41,324 nt of DNA from an uncultured Lentisphaerota bacterium (GTDB lineage: Bacteria > Verrucomicrobiota > Kiritimatiellia > RFP12 > UBA1067), in the NCBI GenBank assembly GCA_946413265.1, contig CAMKJU010000028.1:1-41324 (forward strand). The letters run 5' to 3'. The position numbers and the translations under genes were made by a program. Of this stretch, positions 32,142 to 40,696 are shown one piece after another. The stretch's first letter is position 1. Each line of letters opens with the position of its first letter. Under the pieces are notes generated by a model that worked only from the letters and a program-made list of their open reading frames with translations, was not told the origin of the DNA and did no database searches.

Positions 32142-33368
32142 ATGAAATGGTTGAGGCGAAACATCTGGCGGCTGCTGATCGCAGTGGCCGCCGCAGTCCT
32201 CGCGTTGGGGTACGTCCCCGAATCCCATCCCGAACTCGCCTCGATCCTTCCGCGCCTCAGCCCGATCCTGAGCCTCTTCGGCGCGCTGGCGACGCGGGCG
32301 TGGCTCGGCTGGCTCATGCTGCTCGGCATCCCGCTTCTCGTGCTCGCAGCGTTCAAGGGCAGGTTCTTCTGCTGGCATCTCTGTCCGATGGGCTTCCTCT
32401 CGGAGACGGCCGGGAAGCTGAACCCGTGGGGCAAGGGCCTCGTCCGGCGCGTGCCCATGGTCAACAAGGCGCTCGCGCTCGTGATTGCCGTGACGGCGGC
32501 CTGCGGCTACCCGCTCCTGATCTGGTGCGACCCGCTCTGCATCTTCAACGGCTTCTTCGCCGCCTGGCGCGAGCCGCTTGCAATCGCCTCGGCCGGCACT
32601 GGCATCGGGTTCGTGCTGGTCATCCTGGCCAGCATCGCCGTGCCGAACATCTGGTGCCACCGGCTGTGTCCGCTCGGCGGCCTGCAAGAGGCTATTGCGC
32701 AGCTCTGCCGCCGCAAGGCGAAGACTGCGGACGGCACGCCGGAGCAGTCCGCCCTCTCCGTCGTCGGCGCCACGCGCCGTACCGTGCTGGCGGCGATCCC
32801 CGCAGCCGCAGCGAGCCTCGCCGTGCGGCACGCGGTCGGCGCGAAGGGACGCGACGCCATACGTCCGCCCGGCGCCGACCTGGAGCGTTTCAACGCGCTA
32901 TGCGCTCGGTGCGGCAACTGCATGAAGGCGTGTCCCTATCAGCTGATCCAGCCCGATCTGGGCGATAGCGGCATCGAGGGGCTGTTCACGCCCGCCCTCC
33001 AGCTGCGGAGCCGCAACGCCGACCAGGAGCAGTACTGCTTCCAGGACTGCGTCGCCTGCACGCAGGTGTGCCCCACGGGTGCGTTGCGTCCGCTCACGGT
33101 GGAGCAGAAACACGCAACCCCGATCGGCACCGCCGTGATCGACCGCAAGAAGTGCCTCGCGTGGGAGAACCACGAGTATTGCGTCGTGTGCGACGAATAC
33201 TGTCCCTACAAGGCCGTCAAGGTGGAGGAGCACGACGGTGTGAGCTGTCCCGTCATCGACGAGAAAAAATGCCGCGGCTGCGGCGCATGCGAAAGCAACT
33301 GCCCGGCTGACCCCATCGCCATAGTCGTCAAGCCGCTAAAGGCAAAAGGCAAGCAACAGAAAAAATGA
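32142..33368 (+). CDS. NapH/CcoG-like polyferredoxin membrane protein
   Basis: A 408-residue protein. Four membrane helices in the first 190 residues carry the CWHLCP and CHRLCP motifs of NapH/NosR/CcoG-type electron conduits. A second basic/hydrophobic segment (ATRRTVLAAIPAAAASLA) precedes a soluble ferredoxin part with CARCGNCMKACP, CVACTQVCPTGA, CVVCDEYCP and CRGCGACESNCP, enough for several [4Fe-4S] clusters. It probably passes electrons from the quinone pool or cytoplasm to the exported DUF362 partner. It overlaps the next gene by ATGA. Confidence 0.9.
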   Translation: MKWLRRNIWRLLIAVAAAVLALGYVPESHPELASILPRLSPILSLFGALATRAWLGWLMLLGIPLLVLAAFKGRFFCWHLCPMGFLSETAGKLNPWGKGLVRRVPMVNKALALVIAVTAACGYPLLIWCDPLCIFNGFFAAWREPLAIASAGTGIGFVLVILASIAVPNIWCHRLCPLGGLQEAIAQLCRRKAKTADGTPEQSALSVVGATRRTVLAAIPAAAASLAVRHAVGAKGRDAIRPPGADLERFNALCARCGNCMKACPYQLIQPDLGDSGIEGLFTPALQLRSRNADQEQYCFQDCVACTQVCPTGALRPLTVEQKHATPIGTAVIDRKKCLAWENHEYCVVCDEYCPYKAVKVEEHDGVSCPVIDEKKCRGCGACESNCPADPIAIVVKPLKAKGKQQKK

Positions 33369-33643
33369 ATACCGACGCCCTTCCACGCATTCTAGAATTC
33401 GCGATGCTCTTCTGCTTCGGCTTTTCCTGGCCGTTCGCGATCGCCAAGACCCTCCGCGCAAAGCGCGTCGACGGCAAGAGCCCGATGTTCGAGATCATCG
33501 TGATCGTAGGTTACCTCTTCGGCATAGCCAGCCATCTCATCAGCGACAGAAGCTGGGTGACATGGGTGTACCTGGCCGATACGGCGCTCGTAGCGACCGA
33601 CCTCGCGCTCTACTGTCATTATGCCCGGAAGAACCACACCTGA
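33365..33643 (+). CDS. Small three-helix membrane protein, PQ-loop-like
   Basis: A 92-residue protein: helices at about 8-27, 42-60 and 66-85. The first helix and loop read FSWPFAIAKTLRAKRVDGKSPMF, which resembles the PQ-loop/SemiSWEET pattern with SWP in place of PQ. The ATG overlaps the polyferredoxin stop, so the product is probably made together with it. Whether it transports anything or only scaffolds the redox proteins cannot be said. Confidence 0.78.
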   Translation: MNTDALPRILEFAMLFCFGFSWPFAIAKTLRAKRVDGKSPMFEIIVIVGYLFGIASHLISDRSWVTWVYLADTALVATDLALYCHYARKNHT

Positions 33644-33653
33644 GGAACCCGCC

Positions 33654-34595
33654 ATGGCAAAGACATTCTCCGACTTATCGCAGCTCAAAAAGTTCCGTCC
33701 CGCCGAACCCGAATTGCCACCAGAGCCGCCACCCGCGCCTGAGGACCGAAAACTTGCGGAATCCGCAAACTCCACCGATTACTTCTCCTCCCTTCTCGGC
33801 ACGGGCGCGTCGCCACGGAAGAAACCGCCGCGCACCACAGTCGTAACGCCAGCAACGATCTCCCGCGTACGAGCCGAGCAGGCCGAAGACGCCTTCGCCG
33901 CCGAGCGCGACGCCCTCAACGCCAAAATTGAAGAGAAACAGGCTGTGATCGACGCCCTCGCCATAGACGCTGCCGAAGCGAAGGACGAACTCGCGAAAGT
34001 GCAGGAAGAGTTGGCTCGGGTGCAAGAAGAACTGGCGCGGGTACAAGAAGAACTCGCACAGACAAAGACCACGCTCGACGCCGAACGCGCCGCGCCGAAA
34101 GTGGACGAGGCAATGCTAGAGGCGTCGGCCGCGAAAGACCGCGAGATCGCGCGCCTCCAGGAACTGCTCGTCGAGGCGCAGCGTACCTCGCTCTCATACA
34201 CCGTACTGCTGGACAAACCTGAAAGCTTCTCCGAAAAATTTCCCGGCGAAGTTCGCGAGCACCTGCTGGAAGCGCTCGCGGACGCACAACGCGCAGCAGA
34301 CGCGGGTGGACGCGACCGCCGCGCGCGCATCCTCGAGGCGATTCTCTGCGAAAACGCCGTCACGGGCGAACTCGCGCGCCGTCGCGACGAGGTGAAGCAG
34401 ATCATGAAGGACGCCGGAACCTTCATCGACGACGCGGCAATCGCGGCGCTGGAGAAACTCGGCTTCCGCTACGTCTCAGGGTCGAACCACCACAAGCTCG
34501 ACTTCGCGGGCATCCGCTTCCCCGTGGCAAAAACACCCAGCGACCACCGCAGCTGCCTCAACAGCGCGGCGGAAATCTGCAACCGGGTGTTTTAA
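33654..34595 (+). CDS. Coiled-coil protein with a HicA-like C-terminal fold
   Basis: A 313-residue cytoplasmic protein. A proline-rich N-terminus is followed by a coiled coil at about 80-185, with a threefold EELARVQ heptad repeat in the DNA (34004-34060). The last 50 residues, ALEKLGFRYVSGSNHHKLDF then GIRFPVAKTPSDHRSCLNSA, have the G-x-HxK plus TPSD pattern of a small dsRBD-like/HicA-like domain. The ATG at 33654 follows GAGGA. No partner antitoxin-like gene is seen, so a toxin role is not claimed. Confidence 0.72.
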   Translation: MAKTFSDLSQLKKFRPAEPELPPEPPPAPEDRKLAESANSTDYFSSLLGTGASPRKKPPRTTVVTPATISRVRAEQAEDAFAAERDALNAKIEEKQAVIDALAIDAAEAKDELAKVQEELARVQEELARVQEELAQTKTTLDAERAAPKVDEAMLEASAAKDREIARLQELLVEAQRTSLSYTVLLDKPESFSEKFPGEVREHLLEALADAQRAADAGGRDRRARILEAILCENAVTGELARRRDEVKQIMKDAGTFIDDAAIAALEKLGFRYVSGSNHHKLDFAGIRFPVAKTPSDHRSCLNSAAEICNRVF

Positions 34596-34613
34596 TCCGC
34601 ACGGCGGCGGATT
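34594..34613. terminator. Short bidirectional hairpin between converging genes
   Basis: AATCCGC / GCGGATT stem with a 6-base loop, overlapping the stop codons of both the coiled-coil gene and serC. TTTT follows on neither strand beyond a few bases (AAAA follows on the minus strand), so it is only a weak candidate. Confidence 0.35.
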
Positions 34614-35688
34614 AGCCGTTCTTCTTCTCGAACTCCTTCATGAAGTCGACGAGGCAGTCCACGCCGGCCATCGGGAAGGCATTGTAGATCGACGCGCGGA
34701 TACCGCCCACGGAGCGGTGTCCCTTCAGCGACTTCATGCCGGCGGCGGTGGCCTCCTTGATGAACTGGGCCTCCAGTTCCTCGGTGGGCAGGCGCCACGT
34801 GACGTTCATGTTCGAGCGGTACTCCTTCAGCGCCGTGCCGCGGTAGAAGCCCGAGCCGTCTATCACGTCGTAGATCTTCTTCGCCTTCTCGGCGTTGAGC
34901 TTGAAGAGGTTCTCCTTGCCCATCTTCTTCACCCACTTCATCGTCTCGCCGAAGATGTAGATGCCCCAGGTCGGCGGCGTGTTGTAGAGCGAGTTCTCGT
35001 CCACGTAGGTGCGGTACTGCAGCATCGTGGGGATCGAGGTGGAGCCCTTCTCCGCGAATTCCTTGCGGATCGCCACCACGGCCATGCCGGACGGGCCGAG
35101 GTTCTTCTGCGCGCCCGCGTAGAACATCGTGAACTTCGAGTAGTCGCGCTCACAGGAGAGGATGTCGCTCGACATGTCGCCGATGAGCGGCGAACCGGAA
35201 TCGGGGATCACCTTCAGCTCGGCGCCGGAAATCGTCTCGTTCGTGCAGATGTGGCTGTACGCCGCGCCTGCGGTCCACTTGAACTCGTCATTCGCCGGCA
35301 TGCGCGTGGGGATGTCCTTCTGGCAATTCGCCACCACGTTCACGTTGCCGATCATCTGAGCCTGCTTGAGCGCCTTGTTCGACCATGTGCCCTGGTTGGC
35401 GTAGTCGGCGGACTGTCCAGCACCGAGGAAGTTCATCGGAATCATCGCGAACTGCATCGACGCGCCGCCCTGGATGAAGCATACCGACCAGTCGTCGCCC
35501 AGGCCGCACAGTTCCTTGAACGTGGCGATCGCCTCCTGGTGGATGGCATCGTAGTCCTTGCCGCGGTGGGACATCTCCATCACGGACATTCCGCAGCCCT
35601 TGTAATCCACGAGGTCGGCCTGCGCGTTCTGCAGGACCTCAAGGGGCAACACGGCCGGACCGGCCGAGAAATTATAGACACGAGACAT
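34612..35688 (-). CDS. serC: Phosphoserine aminotransferase
   Basis: A 358-residue PLP enzyme of class V aminotransferases. It converts 3-phosphohydroxypyruvate and glutamate to phosphoserine in serine synthesis and can serve pyridoxal phosphate synthesis. Visible motifs: YNFSAGPAVLP, the substrate loop EMSHRGKDY, FIQGGASMQF, and the PLP lysine in YAGAQKNLGPSG (about K194). HRSVGGIRASIYNAFP near the C-terminus is the conserved arginine motif. Length is normal. AAGGAACAAGCA precedes the ATG, and a good promoter lies inside the end of ftsW. Confidence 0.97.
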   Translation of the reverse strand: MSRVYNFSAGPAVLPLEVLQNAQADLVDYKGCGMSVMEMSHRGKDYDAIHQEAIATFKELCGLGDDWSVCFIQGGASMQFAMIPMNFLGAGQSADYANQGTWSNKALKQAQMIGNVNVVANCQKDIPTRMPANDEFKWTAGAAYSHICTNETISGAELKVIPDSGSPLIGDMSSDILSCERDYSKFTMFYAGAQKNLGPSGMAVVAIRKEFAEKGSTSIPTMLQYRTYVDENSLYNTPPTWGIYIFGETMKWVKKMGKENLFKLNAEKAKKIYDVIDGSGFYRGTALKEYRSNMNVTWRLPTEELEAQFIKEATAAGMKSLKGHRSVGGIRASIYNAFPMAGVDCLVDFMKEFEKKNG

Positions 35689-35706
35689 TGCTTGTTCCTT
35701 GATTGG

Positions 35707-36876
35707 TTAAGAAAAAACGGGTGATATTGTACTCCTCGGACGCGGTTTTGGCAACTCAATTTGTCGTCCGATGTTGAAAAGGATGCCCACGGCGATCATC
35801 GACGTCATGAGGTTCGTGCCACCATAGCTGATGAACGGCAGGGCAAGTCCCTTCGTGGGCAGGCAGCCCGTGACGACGCCGATGTTGAACAGCACCTGGA
35901 AAAACACGAGGAACGTCATGCCGAAGGCGAGCAGTCGGCCAAGGCGGTCCGGCGCGCGTAGCGCGATGCGGATGCCGCAGATGAAGAACACCGTGAACAC
36001 CGTCAGCAGCACGAGCGAGAAGACCAGCCCAAGCTCCTCCGCGCCGATGGCGAAGATGAAGTCGGTGTGGGCTTCGGGCAGATAGAACTTCTTCTGCATC
36101 GACTTCGTGTAACCCACGCCGAACGGTCCGCCGTGGCTGATGGCGACAAGCGCCTGGCTGAGCTGGTACGCCGCAGGGTCGTCACCCGTCGGGGGCGGCA
36201 ACCCCAGCCATGTGAGAATCGGCTCCGGTAGCCATGCGGCCAAACGGCGCATGCGGTTCGGGTTGAACGCCAGCAACGTACCGACGGCCACCAGTGCCCC
36301 GCCGCCCATCAGGACGATGTGGAGGATACGCATGCCGCCAATCAGGCAGAGCGTGCCGCCGGCAAGCCCGATGACCATCGTCGCGCCGAAATCCGGCTCG
36401 ACTACGGCAAGCCCCATAAGCACGCCTACGATCATCACCGCCGGCACGGACCCTTTCCAGAACTTCTCGATGCGCCAGCCGGCCCAGTCGAGAAAGACAG
36501 CGGTGGAGATTACGACGAATATCTTGCCCAGCTCGCTTGGCTGGAGCCGCACAGATCCGACCAGACGCAGCCAGCGGTGCGAACCCTTCGTCTCCGGCGC
36601 CAGCAGCACTGCGGCCATCAGGCCAACGACAACGACATAGATGCAGACGGTCAGGTAGGGATAACGCCGCCAGTTGTGGTAGTCGAAGAACGCCGCCACC
36701 AGCAAAAAAACCATCGCCACGCCCAGCCATACGGCTTGATGCGTGACGAAGTAGTCTGCGCTATGGTACAGCGCGCGGCCCGTCTCCTCGCCGGCGGACG
36801 CCAGCAGCGTAAAACCGAGGCCCAGAAGTACGAGAACCGAAATACCCAGAACTGTAAGCGTCCAGCGCACGACCAA
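35707..36876 (-). CDS. ftsW: FtsW/RodA-family peptidoglycan polymerase (SEDS)
   Basis: A 389-residue protein with about ten membrane helices. SEDS hallmarks: LRLVGSVRLQPSELGKI, VVEPDFGATMVI, the large loop before QLSQALVAISHGGPFGVGYTKSMQKKFYLPEAHTDFIFAIGAEELG, and GLALPFISYGGTNLMTSM. Clustering with murD and murF favours FtsW over RodA. SEDS proteins polymerise lipid II with a partner PBP. The start codon is TTG at 36876, one base after the stop codon of the LysM gene; a GTG at 36870 is the alternative. Confidence 0.93.
   Translation of the reverse strand: MVVRWTLTVLGISVLVLLGLGFTLLASAGEETGRALYHSADYFVTHQAVWLGVAMVFLLVAAFFDYHNWRRYPYLTVCIYVVVVGLMAAVLLAPETKGSHRWLRLVGSVRLQPSELGKIFVVISTAVFLDWAGWRIEKFWKGSVPAVMIVGVLMGLAVVEPDFGATMVIGLAGGTLCLIGGMRILHIVLMGGGALVAVGTLLAFNPNRMRRLAAWLPEPILTWLGLPPPTGDDPAAYQLSQALVAISHGGPFGVGYTKSMQKKFYLPEAHTDFIFAIGAEELGLVFSLVLLTVFTVFFICGIRIALRAPDRLGRLLAFGMTFLVFFQVLFNIGVVTGCLPTKGLALPFISYGGTNLMTSMIAVGILFNIGRQIELPKPRPRSTISPVFS
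35726..35754 (-). promoter_or_regulatory. Promoter of serC
   Basis: TTGCCA, 17 bases, then TACAAT on the minus strand, inside the last codons of ftsW. The predicted leader is about 30 bases. Confidence 0.72.
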
Positions 36877-36877
36877 C

Positions 36878-38242
36878 TTACTGGACGTTCACCTTGGCGT
36901 TCGGCGGAAGCTTCAAGACCTGGCCGGGCTTGACCTCATCCGTCGGCTTGAGGTCGTTGATGTCCATGAGCGCGCTCGGGCTGATGCCAAAGGCGATCGC
37001 GATTGAGACGAGATCGTCGCCCTCCTTCACCGTGTAGGTGGGCAGCGGCTTCTCGGCCGGAGCCGACGGCGCGGGAGCGGCTTCCGCCACGGGCTTCGCC
37101 TCTTCAGCAGGCTTCACCTCGGCGGCAGGCTTCGTCTCGGGTTTCGCCTCTGCAACGGGCTTATTCTCAACAGGCTTCTTCTCGGCAGGCTTCTTCTCGG
37201 CGGGCTTCGCCTCAGCGGCAGGCTTTGCTTCCGCTGCGGGCTTTGTTTCGGCAGATTTCGCCTCAGCGACGGGCTTCTTCCCCGCTTCAGACGTTGCGGC
37301 CGTCGCGGGCTTCTCATCCTTTGCGGTAGGAGCCTTATTCGCCGCGGCAGTCTGCTTCTCGGTCGGAACTTTCAGCTTCTGTCCAGCGCGCAGCTGGTTG
37401 GCCTGAAGTCCGTTAAGCGCCTTGAGCGCGCGGATGGAGATGCCGTACTCGCTGGCGATCTTGCCGAGCGAATCTCCGCTCTTCACCACATATTCCTTCG
37501 TAGGCCCTTCGTACGCCACAAAAGCGTTCTTCGTCTTGACGGGAGCCTTCGTGTTCGCGGCGGCGGACGACGGAGCGGCGGCGGGCATTACCTTGTTTCC
37601 ACTGTTCTTATCCGCCGGCTTCGCCTCAGGCGCGGCAACCTTGGCAACGGCCGGCGCGGCAGCAACCGCTCCAGGCATCTTGAGCTTCTGCCCAACGCGA
37701 AGGCGCTTTGGATTCAGACCGGGATTCGCGGCCAAGATTGCAGCCTGACGATAGTTCGTGCGCTTGCTGATGAGGAAGAGCGTATCGCCTGACTTGACGA
37801 CGTACTCGGCGGGCGCATCGGCAGGTGCAGCAACCGGCGCGGTGGCAGGCTTGGCAGCCGGCTTAGCCTTCGGCTTCGGCGTCTTGGGAGGAGGCGGAGG
37901 CAACGGCTTGATATCGCGCACTGCCGACTGGGTCTTGGCCACAGGCACGACGGGTGCCGGCGCGACAGGCGTTACGACGGGAGCAGGCTCGGGCGGGGGC
38001 GGCGGCAATGGGGCCACTACGGCAACGGGCTGTGTCGGCTGCGGGGCCACCTGCGGCTCCGCAACAGGAGTGACGACCGGGGGCTTACGTGCAGCCGGCG
38101 TGGAGATTACAGTGATGGTCTGAGTGGGCTCCGTACGCCGCGGAGCGGGTTTCCCCGGCTTCGTCGCCTTGCAGCCTTGCATCGTCAGGCAGACCGCTAT
38201 CATGTTGATACCCAGAACCAGTCCGAGCTTTTGCGCCTTCAT
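36878..38242 (-). CDS. LysM-repeat lipoprotein of the cell-division cluster
   Basis: A 454-residue protein with a lipoprotein signal (CLTMQGC, lipid on Cys24). Three LysM domains bind peptidoglycan: about 144-190 (YVVKSGDTLFLISK), 249-293 (YVVKSGDSLGKIA) and 403-448 (YTVKEGDDLVSIA). Linkers are rich in proline, or built of AEAKPAAEAKPAEKK repeats at about 320-395. Its place between murD and ftsW implies a wall-binding role tied to septal growth. No amidase or peptidase domain is seen, so it is a binder rather than a hydrolase as far as the sequence shows. Confidence 0.9.
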   Translation of the reverse strand: MKAQKLGLVLGINMIAVCLTMQGCKATKPGKPAPRRTEPTQTITVISTPAARKPPVVTPVAEPQVAPQPTQPVAVVAPLPPPPPEPAPVVTPVAPAPVVPVAKTQSAVRDIKPLPPPPPKTPKPKAKPAAKPATAPVAAPADAPAEYVVKSGDTLFLISKRTNYRQAAILAANPGLNPKRLRVGQKLKMPGAVAAAPAVAKVAAPEAKPADKNSGNKVMPAAAPSSAAANTKAPVKTKNAFVAYEGPTKEYVVKSGDSLGKIASEYGISIRALKALNGLQANQLRAGQKLKVPTEKQTAAANKAPTAKDEKPATAATSEAGKKPVAEAKSAETKPAAEAKPAAEAKPAEKKPAEKKPVENKPVAEAKPETKPAAEVKPAEEAKPVAEAAPAPSAPAEKPLPTYTVKEGDDLVSIAIAFGISPSALMDINDLKPTDEVKPGQVLKLPPNAKVNVQ

Positions 38243-38248
38243 TTTTTT

Positions 38249-39427
38249 TTATCCTTGTTTTATGGTTTCCACTTCGCCGCCCGTCCCCTCCGCACGAACG
38301 AAGGAGGCGAATGCGTCGCCGCGGGCCCCGTAACTGTTAAATTGATCGAAACTTGCCGCGCCGGGAGAGAGGAGCACTACCTCACCCGCACGCGCATCGC
38401 GCCGGGACCTCTCGACCGCCCGGCCGAGCGTCCCGCAGATCTCGCACGGGACGGTTTCCCGCCACGCTTCGAAGAGCTGGTCTGCGCAACGCCCTATAAG
38501 ATACACTTTTTTGACCCCGGAACGCAAGTACGGAATTACAGAATTTGGAGAATCCCCTTTTGCGAGTCCGCCGGCAATCAGACGCACCGACGGCTCCGCG
38601 CGCCCGCCCTGCGCCATCCGCACGCCCGCCGCAAGCGCGGCAAGCGACGTGGCCTTCGAGTCGTCGATGTACGAAATTCCCTTTATTTCCGCCACTTTCT
38701 GCATCCGGTGCGCGAGCGGCACGAAGTTCGCGAAGGCGCGCGCGATGGCGTCGCGCGACAGTCCGGCGGCGTCCAAAAGCGCCGCCGCGACCTCGCCGTT
38801 TGGTCGGAGAACCTCGTTGTCGAAATATGAGCCCGCGAGGCAGTCGTCCCACGCGCGCGCCGCGGCGACGGCGCGCGCGGCCCCCTCGAGCATCTTGCGC
38901 TTGAGCGCGTGATAGGCCTCCACGCTGCCGTGTCGGTCGAGATGATCCTCCTGCAGATTGAGAATCGCGGCCGCGACGGGACGGAAATTCTCGGGGTGCG
39001 TGGTCTCCATCTGGAAGCTTGAAACCTCCACCACGGCCCACGCAGGTTGCGGATCCATCAGCGCCACCTCGCAGAGCGGCGTACCGTAGTTGCCGCACGC
39101 GACGGCGGAGACGCCCGCCGCGTTAAGTCCGTCTGCGATGAGCTTCACCACGGAGCTCTTCCCCTTCGATCCTGTCACCGCGAGCATCTTCCCCGCGAAG
39201 TACCGCGCGCCGAACTCGAGCTCGCTGATCACCGGCACGCCCGCCGCACGCGCCGCGACCTGCCACGGGTGCGTGAGCGGCACGCCGGGACTCGTCACTG
39301 CAAGGTCCCATACGCCGCCTGGATACGCGTCGTCGCCGTCGAGCACGCGCACCTCCGCGCCGTCGCGACGCAACAACGCCGCCGCAGCCGCGCCGCTCTT
39401 CCCCGCGCCGAACACGAGCGCGTTCAT
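38249..39427 (-). CDS. murD: UDP-N-acetylmuramoyl-L-alanine:D-glutamate ligase
   Basis: A 392-residue Mur ligase, shorter than the usual 430-450 because the N-terminal domain is compact. MNALVFGAGKSGAAAA is the MurD-type nucleotide fold start; the ATP loop is AVTGSKGKSSV (83-93); ILNLQEDHLDRHGS and YIDDSKATS are the MurD signatures; LLSPGAASFDQFNSYGARGDAF closes it. It adds D-glutamate to UDP-MurNAc-L-Ala. The ATG at 39427 overlaps the murF stop by ATGA. mraY, often between murF and murD, is absent here. Confidence 0.96.
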   Translation of the reverse strand: MNALVFGAGKSGAAAAALLRRDGAEVRVLDGDDAYPGGVWDLAVTSPGVPLTHPWQVAARAAGVPVISELEFGARYFAGKMLAVTGSKGKSSVVKLIADGLNAAGVSAVACGNYGTPLCEVALMDPQPAWAVVEVSSFQMETTHPENFRPVAAAILNLQEDHLDRHGSVEAYHALKRKMLEGAARAVAAARAWDDCLAGSYFDNEVLRPNGEVAAALLDAAGLSRDAIARAFANFVPLAHRMQKVAEIKGISYIDDSKATSLAALAAGVRMAQGGRAEPSVRLIAGGLAKGDSPNSVIPYLRSGVKKVYLIGRCADQLFEAWRETVPCEICGTLGRAVERSRRDARAGEVVLLSPGAASFDQFNSYGARGDAFASFVRAEGTGGEVETIKQG

Positions 39428-40602
39428 GCGAGGATCGCCTCCAGGTGCATGCCGTGCGATGCCTTGAGCAGCACGGCGTCGCCGGGACGGAGGAAGGTGG
39501 CGAGGGCTTCTTTCGCGGATGGGACATCCGCCACCCGGTAGGGCGGTCGCCCCGCGACCGCCGCACACGCCGAGGCCATCGCCTCGCCCACCGCGAAGAC
39601 TGCGTCAATCGGCAACTCCATCGCACGCGCCAGCACTTGCTCGTGGAATGCCTCTTTACGATCGCCCAGTTCGAACATGTCGCCCAGCACGGCCACGCGC
39701 CGCCCCGCACACGGTATCGCCGCAAACGTCTCGAGCGCAACAATCATCGACGTTGGGTTCGCGTTGTAGCAGTCATTTACGTATGTGACGCCACCGCGTT
39801 CCTCGACGCGCCAGCGGTCGCCCGGCAGCGAGAAGTTCCCAAGCGCCGAAATGCAACTGTCGAGCGGCACGCCGAACTCGGCCGCGCACGCGGCCGCGAG
39901 ACGCGCGTTTGAAACGTTGTGCGCGCCGGGGAGTCGCACCGCGAGCGCTTTGGCGATCCGCGCGCCGGCGTCGTCGGAGGGATCGACCGCGACGACGCGC
40001 GCGGTGCTCATCGCGCGCAGGCGCTCGTAGCGGTCGTTGTTCACGCCAACGACCGCGAAGCCGTCCGGCGGCAACCGTGCGAAGAGCGTGCCCTTCTCGT
40101 CCGCAATGCCGTCCTGCGTCTTGAAGAACTCGATGTGCGCCGTACCGATGGACGAGATCACGCCCGCGTCGGGGCGCGCGATGTCCACGAGGTAGGCGAT
40201 TTCGCCGGGATGGTTCGTGCCCATCTCGACCACGAGAAACTCCGCGTCTTCGGGACAGTTGAGGATCGTGAGCGGCAAGCCGAGGTCGTTGTTGAAGTTG
40301 CCCGCGGTCGCGTGTACGCGGAAACCGCCCGCGCGGAGGAACGCGGCCACGAGTTCCTTCGTGGTCGTCTTGCCCGCACTGCCGGTGACGCCGATTACCT
40401 TCGCCTTCAGCGAGAGGCGGTACTCGGCGGCGACGCGCGCAAGTTCCTCGCGTCCATCGATGATTCCCGCCGCGCCGGCCGCGAGGGCCTGTGGGATGAA
40501 GTCGTGTCCGTCCACGCGTTCGCCCTTCACCGCGACGAACAGCATGCCCGGCTTAACCTGGCGCGAGTCAAGCGTCGCGCCTCTGAATGTGCCAATAGTC
40601 AT
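39424..40602 (-). CDS. murF: UDP-N-acetylmuramoyl-tripeptide:D-alanyl-D-alanine ligase
   Basis: A 392-residue Mur ligase. The N-terminal DSRQVKPGMLFVAVKGERVDGHDFI, the ATP loop GVTGSAGKTTTKEL (71-84), VVEMGTNHPGEI and YVNDCYNANPTSM are MurF signatures. It adds D-Ala-D-Ala to the UDP-MurNAc tripeptide. A 29-bp REP element (39535-39563) is read in frame near residues 346-356 as AVAGRPPYRV, in the C-terminal domain between VGEAMASACA and the end; the gene is otherwise intact. The ATG at 40602 lies 6 bases after TATACT, so a leaderless transcript is likely and the ATG at 40608 is less likely. Confidence 0.95.
   Translation of the reverse strand: MTIGTFRGATLDSRQVKPGMLFVAVKGERVDGHDFIPQALAAGAAGIIDGREELARVAAEYRLSLKAKVIGVTGSAGKTTTKELVAAFLRAGGFRVHATAGNFNNDLGLPLTILNCPEDAEFLVVEMGTNHPGEIAYLVDIARPDAGVISSIGTAHIEFFKTQDGIADEKGTLFARLPPDGFAVVGVNNDRYERLRAMSTARVVAVDPSDDAGARIAKALAVRLPGAHNVSNARLAAACAAEFGVPLDSCISALGNFSLPGDRWRVEERGGVTYVNDCYNANPTSMIVALETFAAIPCAGRRVAVLGDMFELGDRKEAFHEQVLARAMELPIDAVFAVGEAMASACAAVAGRPPYRVADVPSAKEALATFLRPGDAVLLKASHGMHLEAILA
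39535..39563. repeat. Family 3 REP inside murF
   Basis: GTAG foot plus perfect 9-bp stem GGCGGTCGC / GCGACCGCC with a CCC loop on the plus strand. All 29 bases are identical to 11602-11630. The host frame here differs from that in the rhamnosidase gene, so the same DNA encodes AVAGRPPYR here and PVGRSPRDRR there. Confidence 0.9.
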
Positions 40603-40608
40603 GTGCAT

Positions 40609-40617
40609 AGTATAGCA
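40609..40617 (-). promoter_or_regulatory. Extended -10 box giving a leaderless start for murF
   Basis: TGCTATACT on the minus strand, then 6 bases, then the murF ATG. No good -35 is seen. Confidence 0.5.
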
Positions 40618-40626
40618 TATTCTCTG

Positions 40627-40656
40627 ATGACACACGGCGCGTTTTAGTGGTATAAT
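40627..40656 (+). promoter_or_regulatory. Promoter of the fucO-like gene
   Basis: ATGACA, 18 bases, then TATAAT preceded by TGG. The leader is about 35 bases. It diverges from the murF promoter, with the two boxes within 50 bases of each other. Confidence 0.7.
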
Positions 40657-40696
40657 ATGCGGCGATTTTCTCACCCAAAACGGAGACAACCGAAAA

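Noticed and set aside
33654..34595. HicA toxin of a toxin-antitoxin pair
   Set aside because: The domain is only HicA-like, is fused to a long coiled coil, and no HicB-like gene is adjacent.
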